In this document: positions 22,461 through 29,794 of the stretch, piece after piece | Numbering within the stretch: position 1 is the first letter of the stretch | How the letters are laid out: every line of letters begins with the position of its first letter | Virus record (IMG/VR): IMGVR_UViG_3300017960_000507 | Span: 1-48,865 of that record | DNA length: 48,865 nucleotides | Reading direction: 5' to 3' (one strand) | Source: a virus | Notes under the pieces: generated by a model | Databases searched by the model: none | What the model saw: the letters and a program-made list of their open reading frames with translations, nothing else | Told to the model about the DNA's origin: nothing | Program-made: the position numbers and the translations under genes

Positions 22461-22791
22461 GAAAGTTTGTGAACGGTGTTATACAAAGCGTGGTTTCAAT
22501 TGGAGCAGCTTCGTGTTTGAATTTCCAGACTTGCATATATTGACTGATCTACACATCCGACATGAGCAGGGACAAACAAAAATGGAACTTGGGTTTTTCC
22601 GAAACTGTTGGGTTGCGGATGACCTTTGGGATAAAAGAAATCAAGTGCTTTGTGTAAAACACATCCAAGGGTTAGACTCTTTGGGTTTGCATAATGGGGC
22701 AATCGTTTTAGACGTTGGCGGGAAAATCCCGCCCGGTTGCGATTATTGTCTTGAACATTTGATGAAGGAACAAGAATATGAAGTGGGATGA
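22450..22791 (+). CDS. LEH-family protein with long hydrophobic middle
   Basis: 113 residues, one of the longest single-domain members: Cys7/Cys10, Cys53, Cys68, and G-C-D-Y-C-L-E-H at 96-103 with an extra Cys. The middle has His-rich D-L-H-I-L-T-D-L-H-I-R-H and a strand-rich second half. The 11-base overlap with the gene above is canonical. Confidence 0.86.
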   Translation: MLNKKVCERCYTKRGFNWSSFVFEFPDLHILTDLHIRHEQGQTKMELGFFRNCWVADDLWDKRNQVLCVKHIQGLDSLGLHNGAIVLDVGGKIPPGCDYCLEHLMKEQEYEVG

Positions 22792-23365
22792 AACGATCGC
22801 AACACAATGTCGTTACGGCGATATAGCAGGACGCATTTGGAGTGATTGGGAGATCATCTGGGAAGACAGTGAAGCCGATTATCAAGGCCATGCGTCTATC
22901 GTCGCAACCAAAGATGGAAAGTGGGCTTTATATGAATGGTGGTACGGTTCTTGTTCCGGTTGTGATGGCTGGGAGAGCGATGGTAAGGACGAAGACGAAA
23001 TTGAAGCTGAAATGCGCAAGGATGCTTTGTGGTTTGATGATTTCAAAGCATTCTGCGATTGGTTTACAGGTCTCAAAGGTGATTTCCGCAGCAACGCCGA
23101 TATGAATCGCGGCGGTGGCGGGATGGTTTTCGGTTTGGACCTTATGTCTGGCGGTTTGAAAACTCGCGTTGCTGGGATGAAAGATATTGCAATGGCCGCA
23201 GGATGTGCTTACATTTCGCGTCAGCCAAAACATGAAATTATTTGCAAGAAATGCAAAAAGTATTCTGACGTTGAGTTGCCGCATGAAATGACGCCGCAAG
23301 AAACGCCAGAGTGGTGTCCGTATCAGCTCGAACACTTAATGAAAGCGCAGGGGGAAAGCGAATGA
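22778..23365 (+). CDS. Unknown domain with C-terminal LEH module
   Basis: 195 residues. The N-terminal 145 residues (I-V-A-T-K-D-G-K-W-A-L-Y-E-W-W-Y-G then an acidic stretch and a Gly-rich loop, R-G-G-G-G-M) are of unknown type. The module is short: CKKC at 156-159, no middle Cys, and W-C-P-Y-Q-L-E-H at 179-186. With only three Cys it may not bind metal the same way. It precedes rfbA with an ATGA overlap. Confidence 0.82.
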   Translation: MKWDETIATQCRYGDIAGRIWSDWEIIWEDSEADYQGHASIVATKDGKWALYEWWYGSCSGCDGWESDGKDEDEIEAEMRKDALWFDDFKAFCDWFTGLKGDFRSNADMNRGGGGMVFGLDLMSGGLKTRVAGMKDIAMAAGCAYISRQPKHEIICKKCKKYSDVELPHEMTPQETPEWCPYQLEHLMKAQGESE

Positions 23366-24075
23366 AAGGTGTAATTTTGGCAGGAGGATCAGGTAGCCGT
23401 TTGTTTCCGCTTACCCGTGTTAGCAACAAGCATTTATTGCCTGTTGGAAAACAACCGATGATTTTCTGGTCCATCCAAAGCTTGATGGAAGCTGGTATCT
23501 TTGAAATTCTTATTGTGACCGGCAAAGGGCATATGGGCGATATGGTCGACATGCTTGGCTCAGGTGTTGAGTTTGGCGCTGAATTTACTTACAAGGTTCA
23601 AGATGAAGCTGGCGGTATTGCTCAAGCGCTGGGCTTGGCAAGGGACTTCGTCGGCGAGAATAACCGCGTGGTGGTTATTTTGGGCGATAACGTTTTTCAG
23701 GATGACATTGAACCGTATGTAGAGGCGTTCCAGAAGCAAAAAACAGGGGCAAAGGTTCTGCTCAAAGAGGTTCCTGACCCCAAACGTTATGGAGTGGCCG
23801 AGATTGTTCCAAATCGTATCATTTCGATTGAAGAGAAGCCTTCAAAACCTAAGTCAAACTACGCTGTGACGGGCATCTATTTTTACGACGAAAAGGTGTT
23901 TGATGTAGTTTCAACGCTCAAGCCTTCAGGCCGTGGGGAGTTGGAAATCACAGATGTCAACAATTGGTATATCCAACGTGGTGAAATGACTTATGATTTG
24001 TTGAAGGGCTGGTGGACAGACGCAGGAACGTTTGAGAGTTATCATCATGCAAACAAGTTGGCCATGGAAGGCTGA
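23362..24075 (+). CDS. rfbA: Glucose-1-phosphate thymidylyltransferase, short form
   Basis: 237 residues. Nucleotidyltransferase motifs are clear: M-K-G-V-I-L-A-G-G-S-G-S-R-L-F-P-L-T at the start, N-K-H-L-L-P-V-G-K-Q-P-M, V-V-I-L-G-D-N-V-F, S-I-E-E-K-P, and A-V-T-G-I-Y-F-Y. The enzyme (RmlA) makes dTDP-glucose from glucose-1-phosphate and dTTP, the first step toward dTDP-rhamnose. Bacterial RmlA is usually near 290 residues, so the C-terminal helical part with the allosteric site is missing, as in other short forms. GGGGG precedes the ATG. Confidence 0.92.
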   Translation: MKGVILAGGSGSRLFPLTRVSNKHLLPVGKQPMIFWSIQSLMEAGIFEILIVTGKGHMGDMVDMLGSGVEFGAEFTYKVQDEAGGIAQALGLARDFVGENNRVVVILGDNVFQDDIEPYVEAFQKQKTGAKVLLKEVPDPKRYGVAEIVPNRIISIEEKPSKPKSNYAVTGIYFYDEKVFDVVSTLKPSGRGELEITDVNNWYIQRGEMTYDLLKGWWTDAGTFESYHHANKLAMEG

Positions 24076-24090
24076 TCGGGAACCACACGA

Positions 24091-24678
24091 ATGCTGAGCA
24101 AAGAGATTTGCAAAAAATGTATTGAGGAAATTGCGCCACCGTGTAAAGATTTCAAAGGTTGGACGCACAGAAGAACTTTATTACCCGATGAAGAAGTTTG
24201 GAATGATTGGTGGGATAAACAATTCATGTTTCATTGTCCTATGACTAAAATGCAAGGGGTTTCAATTTTTGATGCCGCTCCGCAAGAATGCCCGTATTGC
24301 TTGGAGCAATTGATGACAAAGCAAACTATAAAGCATCGCAAGCAAACGGTGATTATGTATCTACGTTTTTGTTACGGAAGAGTCAAAAGTTTTTGGAATG
24401 AGCATTGGGGAAAATTTTCGCTTGGTTCGTTCTTGTTTCTTTTAGCTTCCCTTTTGATTTTTTTAATTGTATTGGAAGCGAAAGAGGAGGAAAGGTGCAA
24501 AGCAGAAGGATTGATATATGTCAATGAGAGCGATGAAAAAGAATTACGAGACAAAATCCATCAACTCGAAAAGCGGTTGGGAGAACTTGAGAGGAAAGAA
24601 TCTGGTAAAGTGTTGCCTGAATTGCTTGAGACAACACGTGTACGACGGGGAGGAAGAGTGGACGTGGATGGAGGATGA
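24091..24678 (+). CDS. LEH module tethered to a membrane helix and coiled coil
   Basis: 195 residues. The module holds Cys7/Cys10, Cys18, Cys49 followed by Pro, and C-P-Y-C-L-E-Q at 67-73. A hydrophobic helix at about 110-128 (L-G-S-F-L-F-L-L-A-S-L-L-I-F-L) and a charged coiled coil at about 147-170 follow. It resembles in layout the proteins at 25681 and 40621. The basic loop before the helix would place the module in the cytoplasm by the positive-inside rule. Confidence 0.85.
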   Translation: MLSKEICKKCIEEIAPPCKDFKGWTHRRTLLPDEEVWNDWWDKQFMFHCPMTKMQGVSIFDAAPQECPYCLEQLMTKQTIKHRKQTVIMYLRFCYGRVKSFWNEHWGKFSLGSFLFLLASLLIFLIVLEAKEEERCKAEGLIYVNESDEKELRDKIHQLEKRLGELERKESGKVLPELLETTRVRRGGRVDVDGG

Positions 24679-24796
24679 TATTTGGGTTGCTTATCGAGGG
24701 TTTTGTCCTCTTCAGTGGAAGAAAGAGGAGCTTCCCGAAAAGTGTTATTACTATTTGGAACGGTTGATGCTTGATGCTGAGCAAACGGGTTTGTAA
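24518..24796 (+). CDS. LEH-family protein with LER variant and uncertain start
   Basis: 92 residues if ATG 24518 is used: C-C-L-N-C at 32-36, Cys63 followed by Pro, and K-C-Y-Y-Y-L-E-R at 75-82. This start overlaps the membrane protein by 161 bases, so a later near-cognate start shortly before the knuckle (a CTG after GAGAGGAAAG) is possible. The frame beyond the knuckle is certain; the N-terminus is not. Confidence 0.74.
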   Translation: MSMRAMKKNYETKSINSKSGWENLRGKNLVKCCLNCLRQHVYDGEEEWTWMEDDIWVAYRGFCPLQWKKEELPEKCYYYLERLMLDAEQTGL

Positions 24797-25082
24797 ATCT
24801 TGTGCTGAGCGAAATCGCAAATGGTCTTCCAACGACGAAGAATATTGGAAGAAAGGTTTGGTGCGTTGTCGATTCAAAGAACCGGGAATTCAACGAACTA
24901 ATGATACCTGTTTTGGTGCTTACCATTGGGATTCAGTTGATTGTGTCGATTGTTCCAAGAAACGTAAAAATGCTTGCATCCGCTACAAGGATGGAATGCG
25001 GTTTATCAAAAGAGCGCCACCGAAATCGTGTGAATATAAGTTGGAGCATCTTGTAGATGGAAACGATCATCTGTCGCAATAG
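24774..25082 (+). CDS. LEH-family protein with extra knuckle insert
   Basis: 102 residues with eight Cys: Cys7/Cys10, Cys32, an insert with Cys46, Cys57/Cys60 and Cys68 (C-F-G then C-V-D-C then C-I-R-Y-K-D), and S-C-E-Y-K-L-E-H at 85-92. The gene at 28494 has the same insert layout, marking a distinct subfamily with a probable second metal site. Confidence 0.87.
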   Translation: MLSKRVCKSCAERNRKWSSNDEEYWKKGLVRCRFKEPGIQRTNDTCFGAYHWDSVDCVDCSKKRKNACIRYKDGMRFIKRAPPKSCEYKLEHLVDGNDHLSQ

Positions 25083-25497
25083 ACAAGTGTGTAACCTTTG
25101 CCCTGATTCTTATTCTTGCATCGGGGTGATACCGCCAAAGGATTGTAAGCTGCTTCATGTTCATACGCTGTCTGAAAACTTCATTGAAAAGCGTTCGCGT
25201 CAAACTGGAAAAACAACAGACTTGATCAGACAAGCTTTTGAATTCTACAATAAGGGTAAGAATGTCTGTATTGTGACTATAACTGAAGATATGAAATATC
25301 ATATCATAAGAAATTTTAAGCTTCACTTTGTCCAACGAGGCAGGTTCTATATTGTTCAAGCGAGAGAATTTGGACAATGGGCTGTTAGAAATTCCGGGTT
25401 TCATATCTTCGCTGATGAATTGACGCCAAAGCAATTGGAGGAGTATATTTTTCCTAACATGGACAGTCATCATTTTGAAAAAGGGTATTACAGCTGA
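25057..25497 (+). CDS. Degenerate Cys module fused to a P-loop protein
   Basis: 146 residues. The N-terminal 30 have Cys12/Cys15, Cys21 and P-P-K-D-C at 27-30, which resembles a collapsed LEH module without its LEH part. A P-loop follows (R-Q-T-G-K-T-T at 48-54) with a strand V-C-I-V-T-I-T and a possible Walker B (I-F-A-D-E-L at about 117-122). The NTPase part is only about 100 residues, so it may be a truncated helicase-type fold or a small phage NTPase. Confidence 0.78.
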   Translation: METIICRNRQVCNLCPDSYSCIGVIPPKDCKLLHVHTLSENFIEKRSRQTGKTTDLIRQAFEFYNKGKNVCIVTITEDMKYHIIRNFKLHFVQRGRFYIVQAREFGQWAVRNSGFHIFADELTPKQLEEYIFPNMDSHHFEKGYYS

Positions 25498-25703
25498 TGC
25501 TCAGCCGAAAAATTTGCTTAATCTGTTGGCACGAAGCGTTGCCACATATTGATAAAACATTGCCAGAATGGGAGGAAGGAAAACATTGGGTGATGTGTCC
25601 AAAAGGAGGGTTGCTTTCACATACAGATGATGCGCCAAAAGAATGTCCATATAAACTTGAGCATTTAATGAGGACAAGCAATGTTGAGCAAAGGCATTTG
25701 TGA
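25497..25703 (+). CDS. LEH-family Cys-rich protein
   Basis: 68 residues: Cys7/Cys10 (C-L-I-C), Cys34 followed by Pro, and E-C-P-Y-K-L-E-H at 49-56 with tail L-M-R-T-S-N-V-E. The one-base TGATG junction with the P-loop gene fixes the start. Confidence 0.88.
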   Translation: MLSRKICLICWHEALPHIDKTLPEWEEGKHWVMCPKGGLLSHTDDAPKECPYKLEHLMRTSNVEQRHL

Positions 25704-26163
25704 CCAATGTCTGAAAAAGAAGAACATTCCGCGCATCAGCCATGTTGAATGGTATTTGGATAAAGAATTGTCTTGTGCAGAGCTGGGCCTCCGATTGGGA
25801 ATTGAAAGCCTTGTTCCGAAGGAATGCCCTTTTCACTTGGAGCAGACTATTGAAGGTAAACGGTTTAAAGAACGGCTCAAACGCGGGATTGCTTATGTTG
25901 CAAGACCAGCTTTGTGGACCTTTGCTTGTATCGCAATCATCATAATTATTTTTGGTTTTGTGCGGATAGTTACCGAAGATGAAGTTACCATGAGACCATA
26001 TAGGGAAGATAAAGTTACGAAATATTATCGAGAAGAATTTCGACCAAAATTAGCACGGACTGATTCAGTTGTTTCGCGGGGCAAAATCAGTCAGCTTGAA
26101 AATGAAGTTGAAAAATTGAAAAAGGTAATTCAGGAGATGAAAGATGGAACAACCGGAAATTGA
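25681..26163 (+). CDS. LEH module with membrane helix and coiled coil
   Basis: 160 residues: Cys7/Cys10, Cys32, E-C-P-F-H-L-E-Q at 48-55, a basic linker (K-R-F-K-E-R-L-K-R), a membrane helix at about 77-96 (rich in Ile), a charged middle and a coiled coil at about 134-153. It shares its architecture with the gene at 24091, only 1.6 kb away, but the sequences outside the module are not obviously alike. Confidence 0.86.
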   Translation: MLSKGICDQCLKKKNIPRISHVEWYLDKELSCAELGLRLGIESLVPKECPFHLEQTIEGKRFKERLKRGIAYVARPALWTFACIAIIIIIFGFVRIVTEDEVTMRPYREDKVTKYYREEFRPKLARTDSVVSRGKISQLENEVEKLKKVIQEMKDGTTGN

Positions 26164-26362
26164 TTGGGCGGTTTTTGACAAATATCCAGAAAACACTTGT
26201 TATTGCCGCTGTGATGCAGTTTTCAGAAGTCATGCTAAAAGCGTTATTATGCCAGATGAAAGCCTTCAAATGATTACGCGAAGCCCTTGTCCCAATTGTG
26301 GCAAGAACGATGACTGTTGGAGAATCTCAGGTGATCCAGAAACCTTCACGGTGAACGAATGA
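26144..26362 (+). CDS. Small zinc-ribbon protein
   Basis: 72 residues with C-Y-C-R-C at 19-23 and C-P-N-C-G-K-N-D-D-C at 49-58, a compact zinc ribbon. The start overlaps the coiled-coil gene by 20 bases and its stop forms ATGA with the next gene. It lacks the LEH motif. A nucleic-acid role is possible but not shown. Confidence 0.77.
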   Translation: MEQPEIDWAVFDKYPENTCYCRCDAVFRSHAKSVIMPDESLQMITRSPCPNCGKNDDCWRISGDPETFTVNE

Positions 26363-26772
26363 TCACAGAACAAGTCAAACGGTTTTATGAGGAACAGACT
26401 GGCAAAAAAGTTAAGCATGCGAGAGTTTGTCTTCATAACATTCAGCGTGTTTTGGAAGTTTGGAAATTCAACGTTGAAGATGCTGTGATTGAGAACCACA
26501 AAGACAGCAAATGGAATCAGCGAAGCAATCGGACAAAGTTGGAAAGGCACGCGGCTTGTGTTGGTGGAAATGAAAAAGAAAAATTACGTTGGTGGGTTGT
26601 TCCGAAAAAGCTTCCGACAGAATTGCGATTAAGTAAAACGTGTCAAAGTTGTATGAAGAATAACGAGAACTCACATTGGCATTGCTTGATACGGTTGTAT
26701 TGTTATCATTCATCGTATCCAAAATTTTGTGAATACAAAATGGAAAAGATGGTTGAGTTTCAAACATGTTGA
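26359..26772 (+). CDS. Basic helical domain with degenerate LEH module
   Basis: 137 residues. The first 85 are basic and helical (V-K-R-F-Y-E-E-Q-T-G-K-K-V). The rest is an LEH module with changes: L-S-K-T-C-Q-S-C (Cys95/Cys98), Cys109, Cys115 and F-C-E-Y-K-M-E-K at 123-130, where M-E-K replaces L-E-H. The tail M-V-E-F-Q still carries the junction with the next gene. Confidence 0.8.
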   Translation: MITEQVKRFYEEQTGKKVKHARVCLHNIQRVLEVWKFNVEDAVIENHKDSKWNQRSNRTKLERHAACVGGNEKEKLRWWVVPKKLPTELRLSKTCQSCMKNNENSHWHCLIRLYCYHSSYPKFCEYKMEKMVEFQTC

Positions 26773-26969
26773 GTAGGCGCATTTGCAAAAAATGTAAGCA
26801 CTTTGAAGCACTCTGCATGCGCAGATGGGGGTGTTGGTTGAAACATCCTGAAGCGAAACATTGGACGGCTTTTATGGATTCGCGGGAAAAGAAAGACAGC
26901 CCTTTTGAATTTGATTGCCCTTATGCTATGGAGCACATGCTGGTTGAAGGCAAAAAGCTTTGGTGGTAA
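26766..26969 (+). CDS. LEH-family protein with MEH variant
   Basis: 67 residues: Cys7/Cys10, Cys17 and Cys23, then D-C-P-Y-A-M-E-H at 50-57. The usual middle C-P is missing; two early Cys may replace it. It ends with K-K-L-W-W, and the next ATG follows 3 bases later without overlap. Confidence 0.84.
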   Translation: MLSRRICKKCKHFEALCMRRWGCWLKHPEAKHWTAFMDSREKKDSPFEFDCPYAMEHMLVEGKKLWW

Positions 26970-26972
26970 TAG

Positions 26973-27185
26973 ATGCTTAATAAGAAAATATGCCAACAAT
27001 GTTTCAAACGACGCAACGTTGAATGGGATTTTGAAGACGAAAACGATTGGAACGGGGAAGAATACAACCCGCATGTCCATTGCTTTTCTGAGTGGCAAAG
27101 CAGGTTTGCGTTTGTTGAGGGCGAACCTCCAGAATGGTGTAATTATTATTTGGAACAATTTTTGTTGCAAAAGGGAGAAAAATGA
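26973..27185 (+). CDS. LEH-family protein with LEQ variant
   Basis: 70 residues: Cys7/Cys10, an acidic and Trp-rich middle (V-E-W-D-F-E-D-E-N-D-W), Cys37 and W-C-N-Y-Y-L-E-Q at 55-62. Asn replaces the Pro after the last Cys. The tail keeps an ATGA junction with the next gene. Confidence 0.87.
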   Translation: MLNKKICQQCFKRRNVEWDFEDENDWNGEEYNPHVHCFSEWQSRFAFVEGEPPEWCNYYLEQFLLQKGEK

Positions 27186-27370
27186 TTACAATAGAGACCC
27201 AGACTCAAATTGTGATTACGATCAACGCCAAGACAAAGGGTGATTTTGAAACGTTGAAGGAAGCCAAAGATGTTATATCCAAAGCTGCGGTGAATACCAA
27301 ATTGGCGGAGGCAGTAAAGAATACGCTCATTACGATCTCGGGCGGGATTGAGACAGTGGTTGGAGTGTAG
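27182..27370 (+). CDS. Unknown 62-residue protein
   Basis: A small protein with a strand-rich start (T-Q-I-V-I-T-I-N-A), a helix with many Ala/Lys, and a second strand near the end. GGGAG lies about 5 bases before its ATG. No Cys and no family recognised. Confidence 0.72.
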   Translation: MITIETQTQIVITINAKTKGDFETLKEAKDVISKAAVNTKLAEAVKNTLITISGGIETVVGV

Positions 27371-27372
27371 CA

Positions 27373-27795
27373 ATGAAGCACGATTTGCTCCCGCATATTG
27401 AAAAAGATTTGATAACTGTTTCAAAAGCATTTATAGATATTGGTTGGAAACGGGAACAGTTTGATGCGGTTTCATTGAAAACTCCTGTTGATGTTTTTCT
27501 TGTGTTTGCTCCAGAGTTGATGTATTTTTGGACAAAGGACCGGGAAAAAGCAAGGACGGTTTGGATAGCGTGTATTTATCAAAATACACTATCGGAAAGT
27601 GAACTAAGAGACGTTGGAGAATTTCTTAAATCAGAAGTTGCAAAACTCCCTTGGCGTCCGTTCAAGGATGAAGATGCTTTTTTACAGATGTTCAGAAGGA
27701 GACGGGATAGGCGTGGAAGGAAATGGAGCGACCTTGTTTTCTATTTGAACCCAGACTTTCCGAAAGGCATTTGGGTTAATCATGCATTAGGTTGA
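27373..27795 (+). CDS. Unknown 140-residue protein
   Basis: A mixed alpha/beta protein, with F-L-V-F-A-P-E-L-M-Y-F and T-V-W-I-A-C-I-Y in the middle, a helix of acidic residues, and an Arg-rich segment, R-R-R-R-D-R-R-G-R-K. The Arg cluster could contact nucleic acid. It matches no family I know. Confidence 0.74.
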   Translation: MKHDLLPHIEKDLITVSKAFIDIGWKREQFDAVSLKTPVDVFLVFAPELMYFWTKDREKARTVWIACIYQNTLSESELRDVGEFLKSEVAKLPWRPFKDEDAFLQMFRRRRDRRGRKWSDLVFYLNPDFPKGIWVNHALG

Positions 27796-27798
27796 CAA

Positions 27799-28050
27799 AT
27801 GTTGAACAAAGAAGTTTGCAAAACGTGTATCAATAAATTCGGTCCCAAAATGGGCGCAGGGACGAAGTGGCAAAGTCAAAAGATGGACGATGAGGGAGCT
27901 TGGAAAAACAATAGGGTGACGTGCCCATTTTATTTCATTCGCCGAGAAAGGCCAATTGTAAATCAGAAGCAGGATATACGCAAGTTGCCGCCAAAGCATT
28001 GTAGATACGCTCTTGAACATTTGGTGGAGATGAAAAGTGTTGAAGTGTAA
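27799..28050 (+). CDS. LEH-family protein, FGPK subtype
   Basis: 83 residues: Cys7/Cys10, F-G-P-K at 14-17, Cys42 followed by Pro, a Q-D-I-R-K-L-P-P segment and H-C-R-Y-A-L-E-H at 67-74. The gene at 46673 shares F-G-P-K, the C-P-x-Y-F middle and the R-D-I-x-K-x-P-P part, so the two are close relatives almost 19 kb apart. Confidence 0.88.
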   Translation: MLNKEVCKTCINKFGPKMGAGTKWQSQKMDDEGAWKNNRVTCPFYFIRRERPIVNQKQDIRKLPPKHCRYALEHLVEMKSVEV

Positions 28051-28255
28051 AGACTTCTGTAGAAAACGGTGCCCAGCGACAGAGCAATGGGCTTGTATCA
28101 GCACGGTAAATCTTATTCGTAGTTATTGGCGCAACAGGAAAGCCGATTACACGGCGGAGATTGAGCATTATGCGGCGCATGTTCCAGATGATTGCCCGTA
28201 TTATCTTGAACAATTTTTTGAAAATCAGGAAATTTTACAGACTGAGATTGTATAA
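28037..28255 (+). CDS. LEH-family protein with stretched knuckle and GTG start
   Basis: 72 residues: Cys4, Cys8, Cys12 and Cys20 replace the usual C-x-x-C (spacings of three), and D-C-P-Y-Y-L-E-Q covers 52-59. GTG 28037 gives M-L-K-C-K-D-F-C. The stop codon lies inside the TATAAT of promoter copy 4, so gene end and promoter share bases. Confidence 0.82.
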   Translation: MLKCKDFCRKRCPATEQWACISTVNLIRSYWRNRKADYTAEIEHYAAHVPDDCPYYLEQFFENQEILQTEIV

Positions 28256-28256
28256 T
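28228..28256 (+). promoter_or_regulatory. Phage promoter copy 4 (GGAAAT-17-TATAAT)
   Basis: TTG plus TATAAT at 28248-28256 with a weak GGAAAT in the -35 position, 17 bases upstream. It is the only copy with a poor upstream box and the only one embedded in a coding end. The next gene has its own strong ribosome-binding site. Confidence 0.55.
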
Positions 28257-28288
28257 TTAGCAATCTATTTTTCTAAAGGAGGAATGTA

Positions 28289-28450
28289 ATGGCTGACGAG
28301 CAACGGAAGATGTGTCCTATCTTGACCGCTGGTCTTGTTGCAAAACAAGGTATTCCAGAAGACAAATGGACGTCATTGCTCTGTCGGGGTGATGACTGTC
28401 AGTGTTGGAAATTGTGTTCTGGCGAAGAAGCTGAAGACGACGACGAATAA
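28289..28450 (+). CDS. Small conserved-type Cys protein (CPIL...CQCWKLC)
   Basis: 53 residues, supported by AAAGGAGGA 5 bases upstream of the ATG. Residues 9-13 are C-P-I-L-T; the later C-R-G-D-D-C-Q-C-W-K-L-C at 32-43 gives a knuckle close to the C-x-x-x-x-C-A-W-W pattern of short phage and bacterial proteins. A very acidic tail, E-E-A-E-D-D-D-E, ends it. It is not an LEH member. Function unknown. Confidence 0.78.
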   Translation: MADEQRKMCPILTAGLVAKQGIPEDKWTSLLCRGDDCQCWKLCSGEEAEDDDE

Positions 28451-28493
28451 CTTTTGAAGTTGTTTTTGCTAAACGAGCTAACAGGGATTCTCT

Positions 28494-28784
28494 GTGCTGA
28501 GCAAACGTATTTGTTATCAGTGTCATAAGGTATACCATCATTATTGGAACCATCATGATGATAAACTTTGGGGCGAAGGTCGTGTGAAATGCAAATTTAT
28601 GGGCATGCCGGAAGATGCCCCGCGTTGTTTTGGAGATTGGAAAAAAGTTAGCTACTGGTGTTCCAATTGTGAAATTTCGGTTCAATGCAGCCGTTACAAA
28701 GACAAGATAGTTTTCACGCGGTATTCACCGCCTGCGAAATGTCCTTTCCGCTTGGAGCAATTATTGGATTTGCAAAATGAATGA
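28494..28784 (+). CDS. LEH-family protein with extra knuckle insert, GTG start
   Basis: 96 residues: Cys7/Cys10, a His-rich stretch (Y-H-H-Y-W-N-H-H), Cys33, Cys45, C-S-N-C at 56-59, Cys65 (C-S-R-Y-K-D) and K-C-P-F-R-L-E-Q at 82-89. The insert mirrors that of the gene at 24774 and suggests a second metal site. The start GTG lies 43 bases after the small upstream gene. Confidence 0.87.
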   Translation: MLSKRICYQCHKVYHHYWNHHDDKLWGEGRVKCKFMGMPEDAPRCFGDWKKVSYWCSNCEISVQCSRYKDKIVFTRYSPPAKCPFRLEQLLDLQNE

Positions 28785-29010
28785 CACGACAGTTCAATGC
28801 AAAGAATGCGGCAATGAGAAAGCTGTGGTGTTTGAAGAATGTCTTGTCAACGGTTGGCCAAAGTGTTGTGGCTATACGATGATGACGAAAGAAACAAAGA
28901 CTGACATCGGGAAAGCAATCAACAACAAGGTTGGAAAACCGTTTAAGACGTTCCTTGATTCAATGGAAAAGCATTTCAAGGAGCAAGACGAAAACTCAAA
29001 AGGGAAATAG
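28777..29010 (+). CDS. Zinc-ribbon-like protein with helical tail
   Basis: 77 residues: C-K-E-C-G at 8-12, Cys22, then K-C-C-G-Y-T-M at 29-35, a layout close to FmdB-type regulatory zinc ribbons. The second half is a charged helix. It starts 8 bases inside the previous LEH gene. Role unknown. Confidence 0.76.
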   Translation: MNDTTVQCKECGNEKAVVFEECLVNGWPKCCGYTMMTKETKTDIGKAINNKVGKPFKTFLDSMEKHFKEQDENSKGK

Positions 29011-29012
29011 AA

Positions 29013-29234
29013 ATGTTAAAACATGATTTTGAATGTAAACGTTGCGGCAAGCCGGTTCAACTTGAGAGAGCCTTCCCAGAAAGTACAATCATAGAGTATT
29101 GTTCCAGTTGTATCCAACCAAAAGAGAAAATTACCGCAAAGCAAATATGCAAAAACATTCGTCCAGAAGGATATTCGCCTTATAGACAATTGGTGAAGGC
29201 GGTGATACCTGATGCTGAGCAAGAGGGTTTGTGA
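29013..29234 (+). CDS. Small zinc-ribbon protein
   Basis: 73 residues: CKRC at 8-11 and CSSC at 30-33 complete one zinc ribbon, followed by 40 polar residues with an isolated Cys. The tail D-A-E-Q-E-G-L overlaps the next gene by 23 bases, the same spacing seen in the LEQ triplet. Confidence 0.76.
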   Translation: MLKHDFECKRCGKPVQLERAFPESTIIEYCSSCIQPKEKITAKQICKNIRPEGYSPYRQLVKAVIPDAEQEGL

Positions 29235-29421
29235 ACAATGTAGGCATTGCAAGTCAGCGGTCTTTTATGGTCCAATTCATTGGCTGCTGAAATGTGATAA
29301 AAGTGCATACATGATCATCACACCACCCCAAACAAGTACAGACGATATTTGCTATACAAATCCTACCCCAGAAGGGTGTCCTTACGATTTGGAACATCTT
29401 TTGGAGATGCAAGATGGCTAA
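29212..29421 (+). CDS. LEH-family Cys-rich protein
   Basis: 69 residues: Cys7/Cys10/Cys13, Cys28, Cys47 and G-C-P-Y-D-L-E-H at 55-62. The middle W-L-L-K-C-D-K-S-A-Y and the Thr/Pro-rich P-P-Q-T-S-T-D-D before the motif are specific to it. The tail E-M-Q-D-G supplies the start of the next small gene. Confidence 0.87.
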   Translation: MLSKRVCEQCRHCKSAVFYGPIHWLLKCDKSAYMIITPPQTSTDDICYTNPTPEGCPYDLEHLLEMQDG

Positions 29422-29533
29422 TGAAATTCTTGCCATGCCTGAAGAAAGTCTTGACGAGGTCATCAAAGTCATCCGTACTGGACTGGAACATGTAGTGGTG
29501 GCTAAGAAAGTCAGAAAAAATTTGCTTAAATGA
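29414..29533 (+). CDS. Very small helical protein followed by an LEH scar
   Basis: 39 residues, helical, no Cys, with GGAG 5 bases upstream (codons of L-L-E-M). It is followed in the same frame, after a TGA, by C-D-E-E-E-Y-L-E-R-L-M-S-E and a stop (29534-29578). That is a C-terminal remnant of an LEH gene. Confidence 0.6.
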   Translation: MANEILAMPEESLDEVIKVIRTGLEHVVVAKKVRKNLLK

Positions 29534-29578
29534 TGCGATGAAGAGGAAGAGTATTTGGAACGGCTGATGAGCGAATAA
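29534..29578 (+). pseudogene. C-terminal remnant of an LEH gene
   Basis: Fourteen codons reading C-D-E-E-E-Y-L-E-R-L-M-S-E then TAA lie directly before the next ATG. Y-L-E-R-L-M is the end of the family motif (compare Y-Y-L-E-R-L-M at 24518). No start or knuckle precedes it. It probably survives because its bases carry the translation signal of the next gene. Confidence 0.5.
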
Positions 29579-29794
29579 ATGTTGAGCTTAGAGATTTGCA
29601 AACGTTGTAAAAGTTACAAGGACCGGCCTTTTGGATTTCTCACACATCCTCGTTGGGAATGTAAAGCGAATCAGGAGCTTGCTGATTTTGGTCGGGTGCG
29701 TTTGAATCGGGTTTTGTTCAAGTATTCAGAAGTCCCGCCCCATTGCCCGTTTGAGCTTGAACATGTAGTTGATACACAAAAGGAGAAAAAATGA
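29579..29794 (+). CDS. LEH-family Cys-rich protein
   Basis: 71 residues: Cys7/Cys10, Cys28 without Pro, and H-C-P-F-E-L-E-H at 55-62, then V-V-D-T-Q. The middle R-V-R-L-N-R-V-L-F-K-Y looks like paired strands. It is joined to the next gene by an ATGA overlap. Confidence 0.87.
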   Translation: MLSLEICKRCKSYKDRPFGFLTHPRWECKANQELADFGRVRLNRVLFKYSEVPPHCPFELEHVVDTQKEKK

